The translations under genes and the position numbers were made by a program. From positions 212,219 through 276,218 of the forward strand of contig NZ_PIUM01000004.1 of the NCBI RefSeq assembly GCF_002845745.1: a DNA stretch of 64,000 bases, read 5' to 3'. How positions within the stretch are numbered: the first letter of the stretch is position 1; the number at the start of each line of letters is the position of its first letter. The stretch is from Telmatospirillum siberiense. GTDB lineage: Bacteria > Pseudomonadota > Alphaproteobacteria > Rhodospirillales > Magnetospirillaceae. Under the pieces are notes generated by a model. The model saw only the letters and a program-made list of their open reading frames with translations, was not told where the DNA came from and made no database searches. Of the stretch, positions 1 to 9,074 are shown piece after piece.

Positions 1-1
1 C

Positions 2-202
2 CTGACCGGCGGCGTGTTCAATTTCATCGGCAATCTGTCGGGAATAACCGTGCCGATCATCATCGGCATCCTGGTCAGCGGCACCGATTTCTCGCCGGCC
101 CTGACCTATATTTCGGTGATGGCCCTGTTGGGAGCCATGTCCTACATCTTCATCGTCGGCCGCGTCGAGCGGCTGCCGGATACGGGGGAGAACCTCGGAT
201 AG
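2..202 (+). CDS. MFS transporter, ACS family, C-terminal end (partial)
   Basis: The reading frame is open from the first base and ends at TAG 200-202, so only the last 66 or so residues are present. The text begins [18 protein letters not shown], which is the glycine-rich transmembrane segment 11 signature of the anion:cation symporter branch of the major facilitator superfamily. A last hydrophobic helix and the polar tail [14 protein letters not shown] follow. Family members carry hexuronates, glucarate, galactonate and similar acids. The substrate cannot be read from this fragment. An inverted repeat follows about 15 bp downstream. Confidence 0.8.
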   Translation: MTGGVFNFIGNLSGITVPIIIGILVSGTDFSPALTYISVMALLGAMSYIFIVGRVERLPDTGENLG

Positions 203-217
203 GGGCCTTTCGAGGCG

Positions 218-248
218 AAGCGGCGCGGGCTAAACGCCCACGCCGCTT
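218..248. terminator. Inverted repeat between convergent genes
   Basis: AAGCGGCG at 218-225 pairs with CGCCGCTT at 241-248 around a 15-nt loop that itself contains a short GG/CC pairing. It lies between the stop of the MFS fragment (+) and the stop of the SDR gene (-), so it can serve as a terminator in both directions. There is no clear T-tract. Confidence 0.5.
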
Positions 249-274
249 GCTGTTTCAGGCGGACAGGGACCCGA

Positions 275-1042
275 TCACTTGCCTTCGCGATGGACGGCGA
301 AGGGCGAGAACGCCTGATCGACCGGCATGATTTCCAGTTCGTTGATATTCATATGCGCCGGCAATGCCGCCACCCAATGGATGCATTCTGCGATGTCGTC
401 GGCGGACAGCGGCTTCATGCCGGCATAGACATTGTCGGCCTTGGAGGCGTCGCCGCGGAAACGGACCACCGAGAATTCGGTCTCGCACATGCCCGGCTTG
501 ATGTTCGTCACGCGCACCTTCGACCCCAACAGTTCGGCCCGCAGATTGAGCGAGAACTGCTCGACGAAGGCCTTGGTGCCGCCATAGACGTTACCGCCGG
601 GATAGGGATAGGTGCCGGCCACCGAGCCCATGTTGATGATATGCCCGCGCTTCCTTTCGACCATGCCGGGCAGGGCGGAGCGGGTACAGTACATCAGGCC
701 CTTGATGTTGGTGTCGACCATGGCGTCCCAGTCGTCGAGATCGGTCTTCGGGGCCATCTCGAGGCCGACCGCCAGGCCGGCGTTGTTCAGCAGGACGTCG
801 ATTTGGGCGAAATCCTTGGGCAGGGTGGCGAAAGCCTCGGTCACCGCCTCGCGATCGCGGATGTCGAGGGCGAGCACATGCACGGGCACCTTCAATTCGC
901 TTTTCAGGGCCTCCAGGCGGTCGGCGCGCCGCCCGAGAAGGACGAGGCGGGCCCCGTCACCGGCGAATCGCCGGGCCGCCGCCGCGCCGAAGCCTGACGT
1001 GGCGCCGGTAATGAAAATGGTGGCGGTGGAAAGATCGGTCAT
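275..1042 (-). CDS. ydfG: SDR family oxidoreductase, YdfG-like 3-hydroxy acid dehydrogenase
   Basis: A 255-residue classical short-chain dehydrogenase. The Rossmann motif TGATSGFG is near residues 11-18, NNAG near 85, and the catalytic Ser plus Tyr-X-X-X-Lys fall in the stretch GSVAGTYPYPGGNVYGGTK. The C-terminal text ALPAHMNINELEIMPVDQAF is characteristic of YdfG, the NADP-dependent 3-hydroxy acid dehydrogenase that also reduces malonic semialdehyde. The ATG at 1042 is chosen because it has the upstream GGAG and forms an ATGA overlap with the preceding lipoprotein gene. A longer frame upstream adds residues that do not match the family. It is the last gene of the mazG-lipoprotein-SDR operon. 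Substrate in this organism is inferred from family only. Confidence 0.85.
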   Translation of the reverse strand: MTDLSTATIFITGATSGFGAAAARRFAGDGARLVLLGRRADRLEALKSELKVPVHVLALDIRDREAVTEAFATLPKDFAQIDVLLNNAGLAVGLEMAPKTDLDDWDAMVDTNIKGLMYCTRSALPGMVERKRGHIINMGSVAGTYPYPGGNVYGGTKAFVEQFSLNLRAELLGSKVRVTNIKPGMCETEFSVVRFRGDASKADNVYAGMKPLSADDIAECIHWVAALPAHMNINELEIMPVDQAFSPFAVHREGK

Positions 1043-1695
1043 TTCTGCTCCTGCTTCTGGGAAGGCCACACCCCTTCGCGCTGCATGACGAAATGGGGCG
1101 GTGGGGAAAACGCGTTCTGGATGGTCCAGATATAAACCTGGTAGCGGCCGAAAGGTTTGACCTCCGAGGCATTATGCTCCTTGACCAGTCCATCGGCGAC
1201 GATGCGGAATTCGCCTTTGACGTCGAGCCCGAGCGTCGTCGCCTGCTGGGCCTCGGACGGCTTCATGGTGTGGCCGTTGACGATGACGCGCCCATCCGGT
1301 TTCGAAACGATTTGGATGATGATGGCGTTGCGCCGCACGAAGGTGACCATGTCGTTGTCGTCCAGGTGACCTTCCCGCTGATATTCGACCCTGAAACGGC
1401 CCTTGCCAAGGGATTCGACTTTTTTGAAATGCGAATCGCGCTGCAGATCCTTTTGGATTTCGGCGACCTTGGTCGGGATTTCGGCCGCCGGAATGCTGTT
1501 TTTCTGGATGTCGCGGTAAAGCGGCGCCCAGATCAGATCGCCCCAGAAGGCGATGGCGTAATCGCCGGTTCGGCCGAGGCGGATTTCCGACTTGAAATTG
1601 TCCGGCACGTAGCAAGCGGACAATGCCAGAAGCAGGGCGCCCGCCAGGGCGAGAAATCCCTTTCGGCGCCTGCTCCACATGAAGAATTTCCTCAT
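1039..1695 (-). CDS. Putative lipoprotein of unknown function
   Basis: A 218-residue protein that starts with an arginine-rich n-region and a hydrophobic segment ending in the lipobox LSAC, with Cys28 as the predicted lipidated residue. The mature part is mostly polar and hydrophilic, with no motif I recognise. The start ATG at 1695 follows GGGGGAACC and overlaps the mazG stop codon (ATGA). Its own stop overlaps the SDR start, so the three genes are translationally coupled. The context (house-cleaning pyrophosphatase and an oxidoreductase) does not define a role. Confidence 0.75.
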   Translation of the reverse strand: MRKFFMWSRRRKGFLALAGALLLALSACYVPDNFKSEIRLGRTGDYAIAFWGDLIWAPLYRDIQKNSIPAAEIPTKVAEIQKDLQRDSHFKKVESLGKGRFRVEYQREGHLDDNDMVTFVRRNAIIIQIVSKPDGRVIVNGHTMKPSEAQQATTLGLDVKGEFRIVADGLVKEHNASEVKPFGRYQVYIWTIQNAFSPPPHFVMQREGVWPSQKQEQK

Positions 1696-2525
1696 GGTTC
1701 CCCCCGTTCCAATTTCTTGGCTTCGACCCAAAAGGCCTCCATCTCGGCCAGGCTCGATTCGCCGGGCGTCCGCCCGCGCTTGGCGAGCTCGGCCTCGATG
1801 TGATGAAAGCGCCGTTCGAATTTGCGGTTGCCGCGGCGCAATGCCGTTTCCGGATCGATTTCCAGCTTGCGGGCCAGATTGACGCAAGCGAACAGCAAAT
1901 CGCCCACTTCGTCCTCCAGGCGGTCCCGATCGACGGTCTCTCCCAGTTCGGCGCGAACCTCGCCGATTTCCTCGGCGATCTTGTCGAGGACCTGTTCCGC
2001 CTCCGGCCAGTCGAAACCGACGCGGCCGGCCCGCGCCTGAAGTTTCAAGGCCCGGGTTTGCGCGGGCAGGGCGGTCGAGACGCCGGCAAGCGCGCTTTGC
2101 GGCGCCTCTCCGGCCTTTCTTTGACGCTCGCGGGCCTTCTGGGCCTCCCACTGCGCGGTTTGCGCCCGGGCGTCGGCGATGGAGGCGTCGGCGAACACGT
2201 GGGGATGGCGGCGCTCCATCTTGTCGCAGATGGCCCCGACCACATCCTCGAAATCGAAGCTGCCTTCCTCCCTGGCCATCTGGGCGTAGAAGACCACCTG
2301 GAACAGCAGATCCCCCAATTCATCCTTCAGGGCCGTCTTGTCGTCCGCTTCGATGGCCTCCACCACCTCATAGGCCTCTTCGATGGTGTGTTGCGCGATG
2401 GTCTTGAAGGTCTGGGCGATATCCCATGGACAGCCGCCTTCGGGCGCCCGCAGGCGGGCCATGATGGAGAGAAGCCGGTCGATGGCGGATTGGCTGGAAT
2501 GGGGAAAATGCTCGGAAGAGGACAT
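1692..2525 (-). CDS. mazG: Nucleoside triphosphate pyrophosphohydrolase MazG
   Basis: A 277-residue protein close to the usual 260-280 residues of MazG. Two MazG helical domains are visible: the first near residues 28-105 starts with LRAPEGGCPWD and contains EEAYEVVEAIE and DELGDLLFQVVF. The second near 165-235 contains EEIGEVRAEL and DEVGDLLFACVNLAR. The acidic EExxE and ExxD residues bind Mg2+. The enzyme hydrolyses (d)NTPs, including aberrant ones, to the monophosphate and pyrophosphate, and also affects ppGpp metabolism in E. coli. It leads a three-gene operon and is divergent from the DyP peroxidase gene. Confidence 0.95.
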   Translation of the reverse strand: MSSSEHFPHSSQSAIDRLLSIMARLRAPEGGCPWDIAQTFKTIAQHTIEEAYEVVEAIEADDKTALKDELGDLLFQVVFYAQMAREEGSFDFEDVVGAICDKMERRHPHVFADASIADARAQTAQWEAQKARERQRKAGEAPQSALAGVSTALPAQTRALKLQARAGRVGFDWPEAEQVLDKIAEEIGEVRAELGETVDRDRLEDEVGDLLFACVNLARKLEIDPETALRRGNRKFERRFHHIEAELAKRGRTPGESSLAEMEAFWVEAKKLERGEP

Positions 2526-2741
2526 GGAAAAAGCCTAAGGGGAAGACGGGGGGAATGATCGCCGAGCGGGGATGGCTTGGCAAGCACGGGAAAAAGAACG
2601 ATTTTCGAGGGGTAATACCGGCGAATCGTCGATCTGGGCTTTTCGCCCTTGATGTTGGTGCCGGTTTCCGCTTGCATTCGGCGAAACCATGACGCCGGGG
2701 GCTTTCGGTGAGCGGCGTTTTTTTGTGACGGGGTGAACATC

Positions 2742-3614
2742 ATGGACGGATTGCAGGGACTGGCCCAGCCGGGGTTGTTTGTCGAGGAAGCCCAGGCCGG
2801 ACATAGTCTGGAATGGTCGCTGGAAGGCGATCCCGCCGCCGCGCTGGCGGCGCTGAAGGCGTTGGATCCCGCCGGCGCCGTCATCGGCATCGGCGCGCCG
2901 CTGGCCGCCGCTCTGGGCCGAAGCGTTCCCGGGCTGCGTCCGTTCAGCCCATTGGAGGGCCCGGCCAGCATGCCGGCGACCCAGCGGGCGCTGTGGGCCT
3001 TCATCCCCGAACAGACGGCCGGGGCCGCTTTCGACCGCGCCGAGGAACTCGACCGCCAACTGGCCGGGCCTTTCAGCCTGGTCGAGACTCTGCCGCTGTT
3101 CCGCTACCGGGATGGACGCGATCTCACCGGCTACAAGGACGGCACCGGCAACCCTCCGCCCGAGGAACAGGCCGAGGTGGCCGTGATTCCGGAAGGTCCG
3201 CAGGCGGGCGGATCCTTCGCGCTGGTTCAACGCTATGTGCATTTCCGCGAACGCTTCAATCATCTGCCGGAAGCCCAACGTGACGACATCATCGGGCGCC
3301 GGCTTTCCGACAACGAGGAGTTCGACGAGGCGCCGGAGACGTCGCACGTCAAGCGGACGGACCAGGAAGGTTTCGACGAGCCCGCCTTCATGCTGCGCCG
3401 CTCGATGCCCTGGGGAGACCTGAAGGCCCATGGCCTGCTGTTCGTCGCCTTCGTCGCCGATCTCGGCGTCGTCGATCTGGTTCTGCGTCGCATGTGCGGT
3501 CTGCTCGACGAGGTGCCCGATTCCCTGCTGAAATACACCCAGGCCGAAACCGGCGCCTATTATTACTGTCCCCCGCAGAAGGACGGACGGCTCAATCTGG
3601 CTGGTCTGCTGTAG
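2742..3614 (+). CDS. Dyp-type haem peroxidase (YfeX-like)
   Basis: About 290 residues. The family fingerprint GxxDG appears as GYKDGTGNP near residue 127, with the distal catalytic Asp. The likely proximal haem-ligand His lies in ETSHVKRTD, and RRSMPWGD is the usual conserved Arg segment. No signal peptide is visible, so it should be cytosolic or encapsulin-loaded, but no encapsulin gene is near. A GTG at 2733 could also start it. The ATG at 2742 is preferred because GGGG is better spaced. The 3' end overlaps the convergent gntR gene by 23 bp. Confidence 0.9.
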   Translation: MDGLQGLAQPGLFVEEAQAGHSLEWSLEGDPAAALAALKALDPAGAVIGIGAPLAAALGRSVPGLRPFSPLEGPASMPATQRALWAFIPEQTAGAAFDRAEELDRQLAGPFSLVETLPLFRYRDGRDLTGYKDGTGNPPPEEQAEVAVIPEGPQAGGSFALVQRYVHFRERFNHLPEAQRDDIIGRRLSDNEEFDEAPETSHVKRTDQEGFDEPAFMLRRSMPWGDLKAHGLLFVAFVADLGVVDLVLRRMCGLLDEVPDSLLKYTQAETGAYYYCPPQKDGRLNLAGLL

Positions 3615-4287
3615 CGGCGTTCCGGGCGATATCGAGTTTCCGCATGGTGACGAAGACCAGGCGGAGATGGTTGCGCAGTTCGGTCTGCGCCGTGGCGACG
3701 TCGCCCTTGGCGACGGCATTGGCGATGGTGGTGTGCTGCTTCAGGAGAAGCGCCATATGTTCCGGGCGGCGGTCGCTGATCTGGCGGACGCGATCCAGAT
3801 GCACCTTGGACTGCTGGATGACCCGCCAGACGCCGCTGTTGCCCGACGCCGTCGCCCAGATGGCGTGCAGCGCCTCGTCATAGCTGTAGAAGCTGTCCCA
3901 GTCGCCCTTCTGGGCGGCGATGGCCTGCTGTTTCAGATTGTCGGACATCTGGCGGTTGACGCCGATGTCGATATGCTTGGCGGCCTCGGCGATCAGGGCG
4001 CATTCGAGATGTTCGCGGATGAATTGGGCCTGACGGACCGCGTCGAGGGAAATGGGCGCGACGAAGGAGCCGATCTGCGGAACGATCTTGACCAGGCCTT
4101 CCTCGGCCAGACGGATCAGCGCCTCGCGGACGGGAGTGCGGCTGACCCCCAGTTTTTCGGACAATTCGACTTCGGAAAGCCGCGTGTCAGGGGGATAGAC
4201 GCCGGTGACGATCTGGCGCCGCACCGCATCGAGGGCCTGTTCCGAAAGTCGCCTGTGCCGATTTTCGAGCGGCATGGTCGGTGCCAT
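3592..4287 (-). CDS. GntR/FadR-family (FCD) transcriptional regulator of hexuronate cluster 1
   Basis: A 231-residue protein with an N-terminal winged HTH (residues about 12-75, [19 protein letters not shown]) and a C-terminal all-helical FCD ligand domain ([37 protein letters not shown]). FCD domains bind small carboxylates through metal-coordinating Asp and His residues. It is the last gene after uxuB-MHS-uxuA and is closely similar to the second GntR of the window (18128-18835), so the two probably recognise the same operator. UxuR/ExuR-type repression relieved by a hexuronate is the likely role. This is inferred from context. Confidence 0.88.
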   Translation of the reverse strand: MAPTMPLENRHRRLSEQALDAVRRQIVTGVYPPDTRLSEVELSEKLGVSRTPVREALIRLAEEGLVKIVPQIGSFVAPISLDAVRQAQFIREHLECALIAEAAKHIDIGVNRQMSDNLKQQAIAAQKGDWDSFYSYDEALHAIWATASGNSGVWRVIQQSKVHLDRVRQISDRRPEHMALLLKQHTTIANAVAKGDVATAQTELRNHLRLVFVTMRKLDIARNAATADQPD

Positions 4288-4385
4288 TCAATAAACCTTC
4301 TCTCCGTTTGCCGCCGGATTCCCGCGACCGGCGCCCCGTTCTATTTAACGGCAATATGGGACCAGGGCAATCCATCGCCGAAACG

Positions 4386-4418
4386 ATCCGGTTCCAGGCG
4401 CCGGGCCTGGAACCGGAT
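4386..4418. terminator. Perfect 14-bp inverted repeat between uxuA and gntR
   Basis: ATCCGGTTCCAGGC at 4386-4399 is the exact reverse complement of 4405-4418, with a 5-nt loop GCCGG. It sits in the 160-bp gap between uxuA (4448) and gntR (4287). There is no T-run on the minus strand, so it may be a weak terminator or a processing/stability hairpin that lowers repressor expression relative to uxuA. Confidence 0.6.
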
Positions 4419-4447
4419 GACGGCGGGACGGGACGCGGTCTTTGGCG

Positions 4448-5638
4448 TCAGGCGATCTTTCCGGAGCGGAAAGCCTCGACCGTGCGCATCACGCCGCGCA
4501 ATTCGGCCAAGCCCTTGAGGCGTCCGATGAAGGAATAGCCGGGATTCATCTTCTTGCCGACGTCGTCGCCCAGAAGATGTCCGTGATCGGGACGCATCGG
4601 AATCTGCGCGTCCGATCGACCGCCGGCGGTACGGCGGTCCTCTTCCTTCATGATCGCCGCGGCGACGCCGATGAGATCGGTGTCGCCATCGAGATGATCG
4701 GCTTCATAGAAGGAGCCATCGGCCTCGTGCTTGGTGTTGCGCAGATGGACGAAATGGATGCGGGGCGCGAATTCCTTGGCCATGGCCACCAGATCGTTCT
4801 TCGGATTGGAACCGAAGGATCCCGTGCACAGCGTCAGGCCGCATGCCTCCTCGGGCACGGCGGAGAACATGGCGCGGACGTCCTCGGCCGTCGACATGAC
4901 CCTGGGCAGGCCGAAGATGGGAAAGGACGGATCGTCGGGATGGATGCACAGGCGCACGCCCACTTCCTCGGCGACCGGGGTGATCTCCTTCAGGAAGGCC
5001 ACCAGATTGGCCCGCAGATCCTCGGTATCGATTTCCTGATAGATCTCCAGCATCTTCTTGAAGCTGGTCCGGTCATAGGCGAAATCGCGCGCCGGCAGCC
5101 AGTCGATCAGCACCTTTTCGAGGGCTGCGACCTCGTCGGGGCTCATCGCCTTGAAACGCGCCTCGGCCAGCTTGACCCGCTCGGGCGTGTAGCTGTCGGC
5201 GGCGCCTTTGCGCTGTAAGGCGAAAATGTCGTAGGCCGCGAAATCGATGCTGTCATAGCGCAGGGCATAGCCGCCGTTGGGCAGCCGATACATCAGATTG
5301 GTGCGGCTCCAATCGGTGATCACCATGAAATTGTAGCAGATCACCTTGATCCCGGACTTCGCCACGTTGCGGATCGACTGCTTGTAATTGTCGATCTTCT
5401 CGCGGAAGTTGCCGCTCCGCGTCTTGATCTCTTCGCCGACCCCGATGCTTTCGACCACCGTCCATTCCAGACCGGCCGCTTCGATCATCCTGCGGCGCTT
5501 CTCGATCTCGTCCTCCGTCCAGACGCCGCCGGTGTTCATGTGATGCAGGGCGGTGACGATGCCCGTCGCCCCGGCTTGCCGGGCATTTTCCAAAGTCACC
5601 GGGTCGTCGGGACCAAACCATCGCCATGTCTGAAGCAT
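4448..5638 (-). CDS. uxuA: D-mannonate dehydratase (long, E. coli-type)
   Basis: A 396-residue protein, about the length of E. coli UxuA (394). It dehydrates D-mannonate to 2-keto-3-deoxy-D-gluconate in the glucuronate branch. Family motifs are [16 protein letters not shown] at the N-terminus, [14 protein letters not shown], the metal-site HPDDP, the [13 protein letters not shown] segment and the C-terminal RPDHGHLL. The ATG at 5638 follows AAAAGGAAAA. It lies downstream of uxuB and the MHS transporter on the same strand. A second, shorter UxuA is encoded at 16980-18041. Confidence 0.95.
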   Translation of the reverse strand: MLQTWRWFGPDDPVTLENARQAGATGIVTALHHMNTGGVWTEDEIEKRRRMIEAAGLEWTVVESIGVGEEIKTRSGNFREKIDNYKQSIRNVAKSGIKVICYNFMVITDWSRTNLMYRLPNGGYALRYDSIDFAAYDIFALQRKGAADSYTPERVKLAEARFKAMSPDEVAALEKVLIDWLPARDFAYDRTSFKKMLEIYQEIDTEDLRANLVAFLKEITPVAEEVGVRLCIHPDDPSFPIFGLPRVMSTAEDVRAMFSAVPEEACGLTLCTGSFGSNPKNDLVAMAKEFAPRIHFVHLRNTKHEADGSFYEADHLDGDTDLIGVAAAIMKEEDRRTAGGRSDAQIPMRPDHGHLLGDDVGKKMNPGYSFIGRLKGLAELRGVMRTVEAFRSGKIA

Positions 5639-5712
5639 AAAATTTTCCTTTTCGTTGCTGAGGGCTTAAGGCCCGGCGGCCTCGCGCCGCCAGGCCGGTG
5701 TTTGAACAAAGA

Positions 5713-7059
5713 TCAGTGGAAGGCCACGGCGGACGCCGTGGCGTGGCGTGGCGCCGATTCGTACATCAGGAAGACGCTGACGGTGGTCACCACGCCGGTA
5801 AAGGCGACGAAACCGGCCAGAAGCCACGGGGTACCGTTGCCGACCTGGAGAAGCCAGCCGGCGCCGAATCCGAAGATGGTGCCGATCAGGGCGCCGAACT
5901 GCTGGACGATGGCCACACCGGTGGCGCGCACCGAGGTCGGGAACAATTCGGCGAAGAAGGCGGCCTGGGGCGCGTACATGGCGGCATGGCCGACCGCCAG
6001 GGCGCCGACCAGTCCCAGCCAGATCAGGCCGCGCACGTCGTAATAGACGAGACCGAAAACCGGGAAGGCCAGCAGGATGGTCATCACCGACCCCAACATA
6101 TAGACCGTCCGCCGGCCGATGCGATCGGACAGGGCGCCGAACAGCGGCAGAGTCACCACTTCGATCACGATGGCGATCAGAATGGCGGTGGTCATCAGGG
6201 ACTTAGGAATGCCGCGGTTGACCGCATAGGCCGAAATCATCACGGCATAGATGGAGAATATGGAGGACTCGCACAGCTTGGCGCCCCAGCCTAGCAGAAT
6301 GCCGCGCGTATGTTTCGTCAGCATCGCCACCATGGACGGCCGCGGCCCCTTGTGCTGGTGAGCCGAGGCGAACAGGGGGGATTCGGAAAGATTGACGCGG
6401 ATATAAAGGCCGATGCCGATCAGCAGAATGCTCACCAGGAAGGGCAGGCGCCATCCCCAGTCGAGAAAGACATCGTCGGTCATCGTCGCCGTCAGAAGGG
6501 CGAACAGCCCCAGCGGTATGATAAAGCCGGCCGGGGCGCCGATTTGCACGAGCGAGCCGTAGAAGCCGCGTTTTTCCGCCGGAGCGTGCTCGCAAACGAT
6601 GAGGATGGCATTGCCCTGTTCGCCGCCGATACCGAAACCATGCAGCATGCGGATGCAGATGAGGATGATCGGGGCCGCCAAGCCGATGGCGGCATAAGTC
6701 GGCATCAAACCGATGACGAAGGTGGCGATGCCGACGATCAAAAGGGTGGTGACCAGGGCTTTTTTCCGGCCCAGACGGTCGCCGACATAACCGAAGACCA
6801 AGCCACCCACGGGACGGGCGATGAAGCCCGCCGCATAGGTGCCCAGGGCCACGAGCGATCCGACGAGCGGGTCGAACTGCGGAAAGAAGAGTTTATTGAA
6901 AACCAGGGCTGCCGCGGTGGCGTAGACGAAAAAATCGTACCACTCCACCGTGGTGCCGACGCATGAGGCCATGGCGACGCGTCTCAACATCGCCGGGGAC
7001 GAGACCTCTTGCACGGTCGTTTCGGCCGCGCCCGTCATCGTAAGCTCGATCTCATTCAT
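5713..7059 (-). CDS. MFS transporter, metabolite:H+ symporter (MHS) family
   Basis: A 448-residue, 12-helix membrane protein. The segment ASCVGTTVEWYDFFVYATAAALVF and the loop GDRLGRKKAL are hallmarks of the MHS branch (ShiA, KgtP, ProP, CitH), different from the ACS branch of the other transporters in this window. HGFGIGGEQGNA and the central PAEKRGFYGS loop also fit. It lies between uxuB and uxuA, so a sugar acid such as a hexuronate or aldonate is the likely substrate, though MHS proteins usually carry small organic acids. AAAGGAACG precedes the start. Confidence 0.88.
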   Translation of the reverse strand: MNEIELTMTGAAETTVQEVSSPAMLRRVAMASCVGTTVEWYDFFVYATAAALVFNKLFFPQFDPLVGSLVALGTYAAGFIARPVGGLVFGYVGDRLGRKKALVTTLLIVGIATFVIGLMPTYAAIGLAAPIILICIRMLHGFGIGGEQGNAILIVCEHAPAEKRGFYGSLVQIGAPAGFIIPLGLFALLTATMTDDVFLDWGWRLPFLVSILLIGIGLYIRVNLSESPLFASAHQHKGPRPSMVAMLTKHTRGILLGWGAKLCESSIFSIYAVMISAYAVNRGIPKSLMTTAILIAIVIEVVTLPLFGALSDRIGRRTVYMLGSVMTILLAFPVFGLVYYDVRGLIWLGLVGALAVGHAAMYAPQAAFFAELFPTSVRATGVAIVQQFGALIGTIFGFGAGWLLQVGNGTPWLLAGFVAFTGVVTTVSVFLMYESAPRHATASAVAFH

Positions 7060-7107
7060 GGAAACGTTCCTTTAACCATTTTTTTTGTCTTTTGACGTTC
7101 GGGCCGA

Positions 7108-8619
7108 TCAGCCCAGAAAGGTTTTCAACGTCGGGCGGACCCCCTTGGTCAGCAGGCTGTGCAGGGTCTTCTCGACCGCGTCGCGGAACGCGGAGTAACC
7201 CAGCAGCTCCGGCGGGAAGATGTCGGCGATGGCGAACAATTCGCCGGCCAATCGCTTGGCGTCGTGGCCGTTGCGCTCGCCGATGGCGCGCAGACGGGCC
7301 GCCATGGGGTCGGCGATGTCATAGCTTTCCTGGCGTTCGTTCACACCGGTGGTGAAACGCATCCAGGCGGCGACGGCCAGCACGATGGCCTGCGGCAGGG
7401 CTCCGGCTTGCAGCCGCGACAGGGCCGGCTCCAGAAGACGGGGCGGCAGCTTCTGCGATCCGTCCGAGGAAATTTGCAAGGTCCGATGCCGCACGCCCGG
7501 ATTGAGGAAGCGTTCCTCCAGCGCGGCGGTATAGGCCGTCACATCGGTCCCGGGGACCGGTGGCAGGGTGGGGATCAGGTCTTCCTTCCACAAACGGTGG
7601 ACGACGGCATTCAAATCGGCGTCACCCATCGCCTCGGCGATGGTCTCGATGCCTGCGGCCACCGATAGATAGGCCAGGGTCGAATGGGCACCGTTCAGGC
7701 AGCGCAGCTTCATCAGTTCGAAAGGGTGGACGTCCTTGACCAAGAGGGCGCCGACATCTTCCCAGCGCGGCCGGCCGAGGGGGAAATTATCCTCGATGAC
7801 CCACTGACGGAATGGCTCGCAGACCACCGGCCAGGCGTCCTCGATGCCGAAGCCGTTGGCGATGGCGGCGCGGTCCTCATCGCGCGTGGCCGGTGTGATG
7901 CGGTCGACCATCGTGCAGGGAAAGGCGATGTTTTCGGCGATGAAACGGCTGAGTTCCGGATCGATCAACTCGGCGAAGCGGACGACGATGCGCCGTGCCG
8001 TCGCGCCGTTTTGCGCCAGATTGTCGCAGACCAGCACAGTGAAGGGGGCAACCCCGGCCGCACGGCGCAGGCGGATGGCTTCGGTCAGCACGCCGGGAAC
8101 GGTGCGGGGGGCGGACGGGTTGGCGATATCGGCCTTGATGGCGGGATTATTCTCATCGAGGGCGCCGGTGGCGGCATCCTGGCAATAGCCTTTTTCCGTG
8201 ACCGTCAGGGTGACGATGCGGGTGGTGGGCGCGATCATCAAAGAGAAGGCGCGACCGAGATCGTCGGGCAGGGCCAGGGCGTCCAGCATGGAGCCGACGA
8301 CGCGCAATTGGTCGCCGCCGGCCTGGCGGCTGAACACCGAATAGAGGCAATCCTGCGGTTTCAAGGCATCGCGGATGGCGGGGGAAAGCAGGTCGACGCC
8401 GACGATTCCCCAATCAGTGGCGCCAGCGGCCAGGATATCGTCGGTATAGACCGAGAGATGTGCACGGCAGAAGGCTCCCAGGCCCAGATGGACGATACCG
8501 GGGGAAACGGCGGCACGATCATAACTGGGGCGCGCGACCTCCTTCGGCAAAGTGGGCAGACTTTCCATGGAAAGACGGTGGAGTGCCGCAGTCTCGTCCG
8601 CGCGACCTGTCTTAGACAT
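7108..8619 (-). CDS. uxuB: D-fructuronate reductase, polyol dehydrogenase family
   Basis: About 503 residues of the mannitol dehydrogenase family. The N-terminal Rossmann region reads PGIVHLGLGAFCRAHLSVYTDDIL, and the catalytic Lys-Asn-His segment is in FELMKLRCLNGAHSTLAYLS. It should reduce D-fructuronate to D-mannonate with NADH, one step before UxuA. The ATG at 8619 is chosen because GAGGA lies upstream and because the longer frame runs back through the promoter and operator. It is the first gene of a minus-strand operon (uxuB, MHS transporter, uxuA, gntR). An unrelated SDR-type reductase for the same step seems to be encoded at 16129-16983. Confidence 0.9.
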   Translation of the reverse strand: MSKTGRADETAALHRLSMESLPTLPKEVARPSYDRAAVSPGIVHLGLGAFCRAHLSVYTDDILAAGATDWGIVGVDLLSPAIRDALKPQDCLYSVFSRQAGGDQLRVVGSMLDALALPDDLGRAFSLMIAPTTRIVTLTVTEKGYCQDAATGALDENNPAIKADIANPSAPRTVPGVLTEAIRLRRAAGVAPFTVLVCDNLAQNGATARRIVVRFAELIDPELSRFIAENIAFPCTMVDRITPATRDEDRAAIANGFGIEDAWPVVCEPFRQWVIEDNFPLGRPRWEDVGALLVKDVHPFELMKLRCLNGAHSTLAYLSVAAGIETIAEAMGDADLNAVVHRLWKEDLIPTLPPVPGTDVTAYTAALEERFLNPGVRHRTLQISSDGSQKLPPRLLEPALSRLQAGALPQAIVLAVAAWMRFTTGVNERQESYDIADPMAARLRAIGERNGHDAKRLAGELFAIADIFPPELLGYSAFRDAVEKTLHSLLTKGVRPTLKTFLG

Positions 8620-8650
8620 TTTCGGATATATCCTCACTAAACGAACCAAT

Positions 8651-8668
8651 TTGGATATACTACCATAC
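8651..8668. promoter_or_regulatory. GntR-type operator A, overlapping the uxuB promoter
   Basis: The sequence TTGGATATACTACCATAC contains TATACTACCAT (8656-8666), identical to the copies at 18905 and 19004. On the minus strand a possible promoter for uxuB has TTGTCG, an 18-bp spacer and TAGTAT. The -10 lies inside the operator, which fits repression. Confidence 0.65.
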
Positions 8669-8840
8669 AAGCTTGAAAAACGACAAGCCAGAAGGCATGG
8701 GTGCGCTGGTGAAATGCCTCCGATGGTCATGCCTCAGGTCGTGCGATATGTATAAAAAAATGTTATTAACTAGTAATTTATGATATTTTTTTAATGTCAT
8801 ATGATAATAATTCGGGTTTTGACCCATCAAAACGCAGTTG

Positions 8841-8869
8841 TTGACAAACTACCATACTAGAATGCTAAT
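8841..8869 (+). promoter_or_regulatory. Promoter of the ExuT-like gene with GntR-type operator B in the spacer
   Basis: TTGACA at 8841-8846, a 17-bp spacer and GCTAAT at 8864-8869 form a good sigma70 promoter. The spacer contains ACTACCATAC (8848-8857), which shares its ten bases with operator A. A regulator bound here would block RNA polymerase. Confidence 0.65.
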
Positions 8870-9074
8870 GTTGCGGACGCACCCACCGCGATGGGCTGTC
8901 AGGCACCGCGCGTTAAGGATTGAGCGTGGGTGGGGAAGTGGAGGGATTCGTGGTGAAAGCGGTCTGCCGTGAGACATCCGCGCCGCCACATCGCAACAAT
9001 GGGAAGCCACCAGGTCCTGGCGCGTTTTCGCAGGCCTGGTATCGAGGCACCCGAAGGTCATCTGGGGATGAAAC

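Larger units (their letters stand above)
8620..9074. other. 455-bp divergent regulatory region
   Basis: This stretch without a credible gene separates uxuB (-) from the ExuT-like gene (+). It contains two copies of the GntR-type half operator (8656-8666 and 8848-8857), a sigma70-like promoter towards each side, and an AT-rich core around 8750-8820. If the promoter at 8841-8869 is used, the plus-strand transcript has a leader of about 200 nt. I see no known riboswitch in it. Confidence 0.6.

Noticed and set aside
2535..3719. 394-codon ORF on the minus strand opposite the DyP peroxidase gene
   Set aside because: It is a composition shadow in GC-rich DNA. The plus strand has the recognisable DyP motifs, a ribosome binding site and normal codon use.
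5698..6294. 198-codon plus-strand ORF opposite the MHS transporter
   Set aside because: Shadow frame, rich in Gly/Arg/Gln/Asp, with no domain or ribosome binding site.
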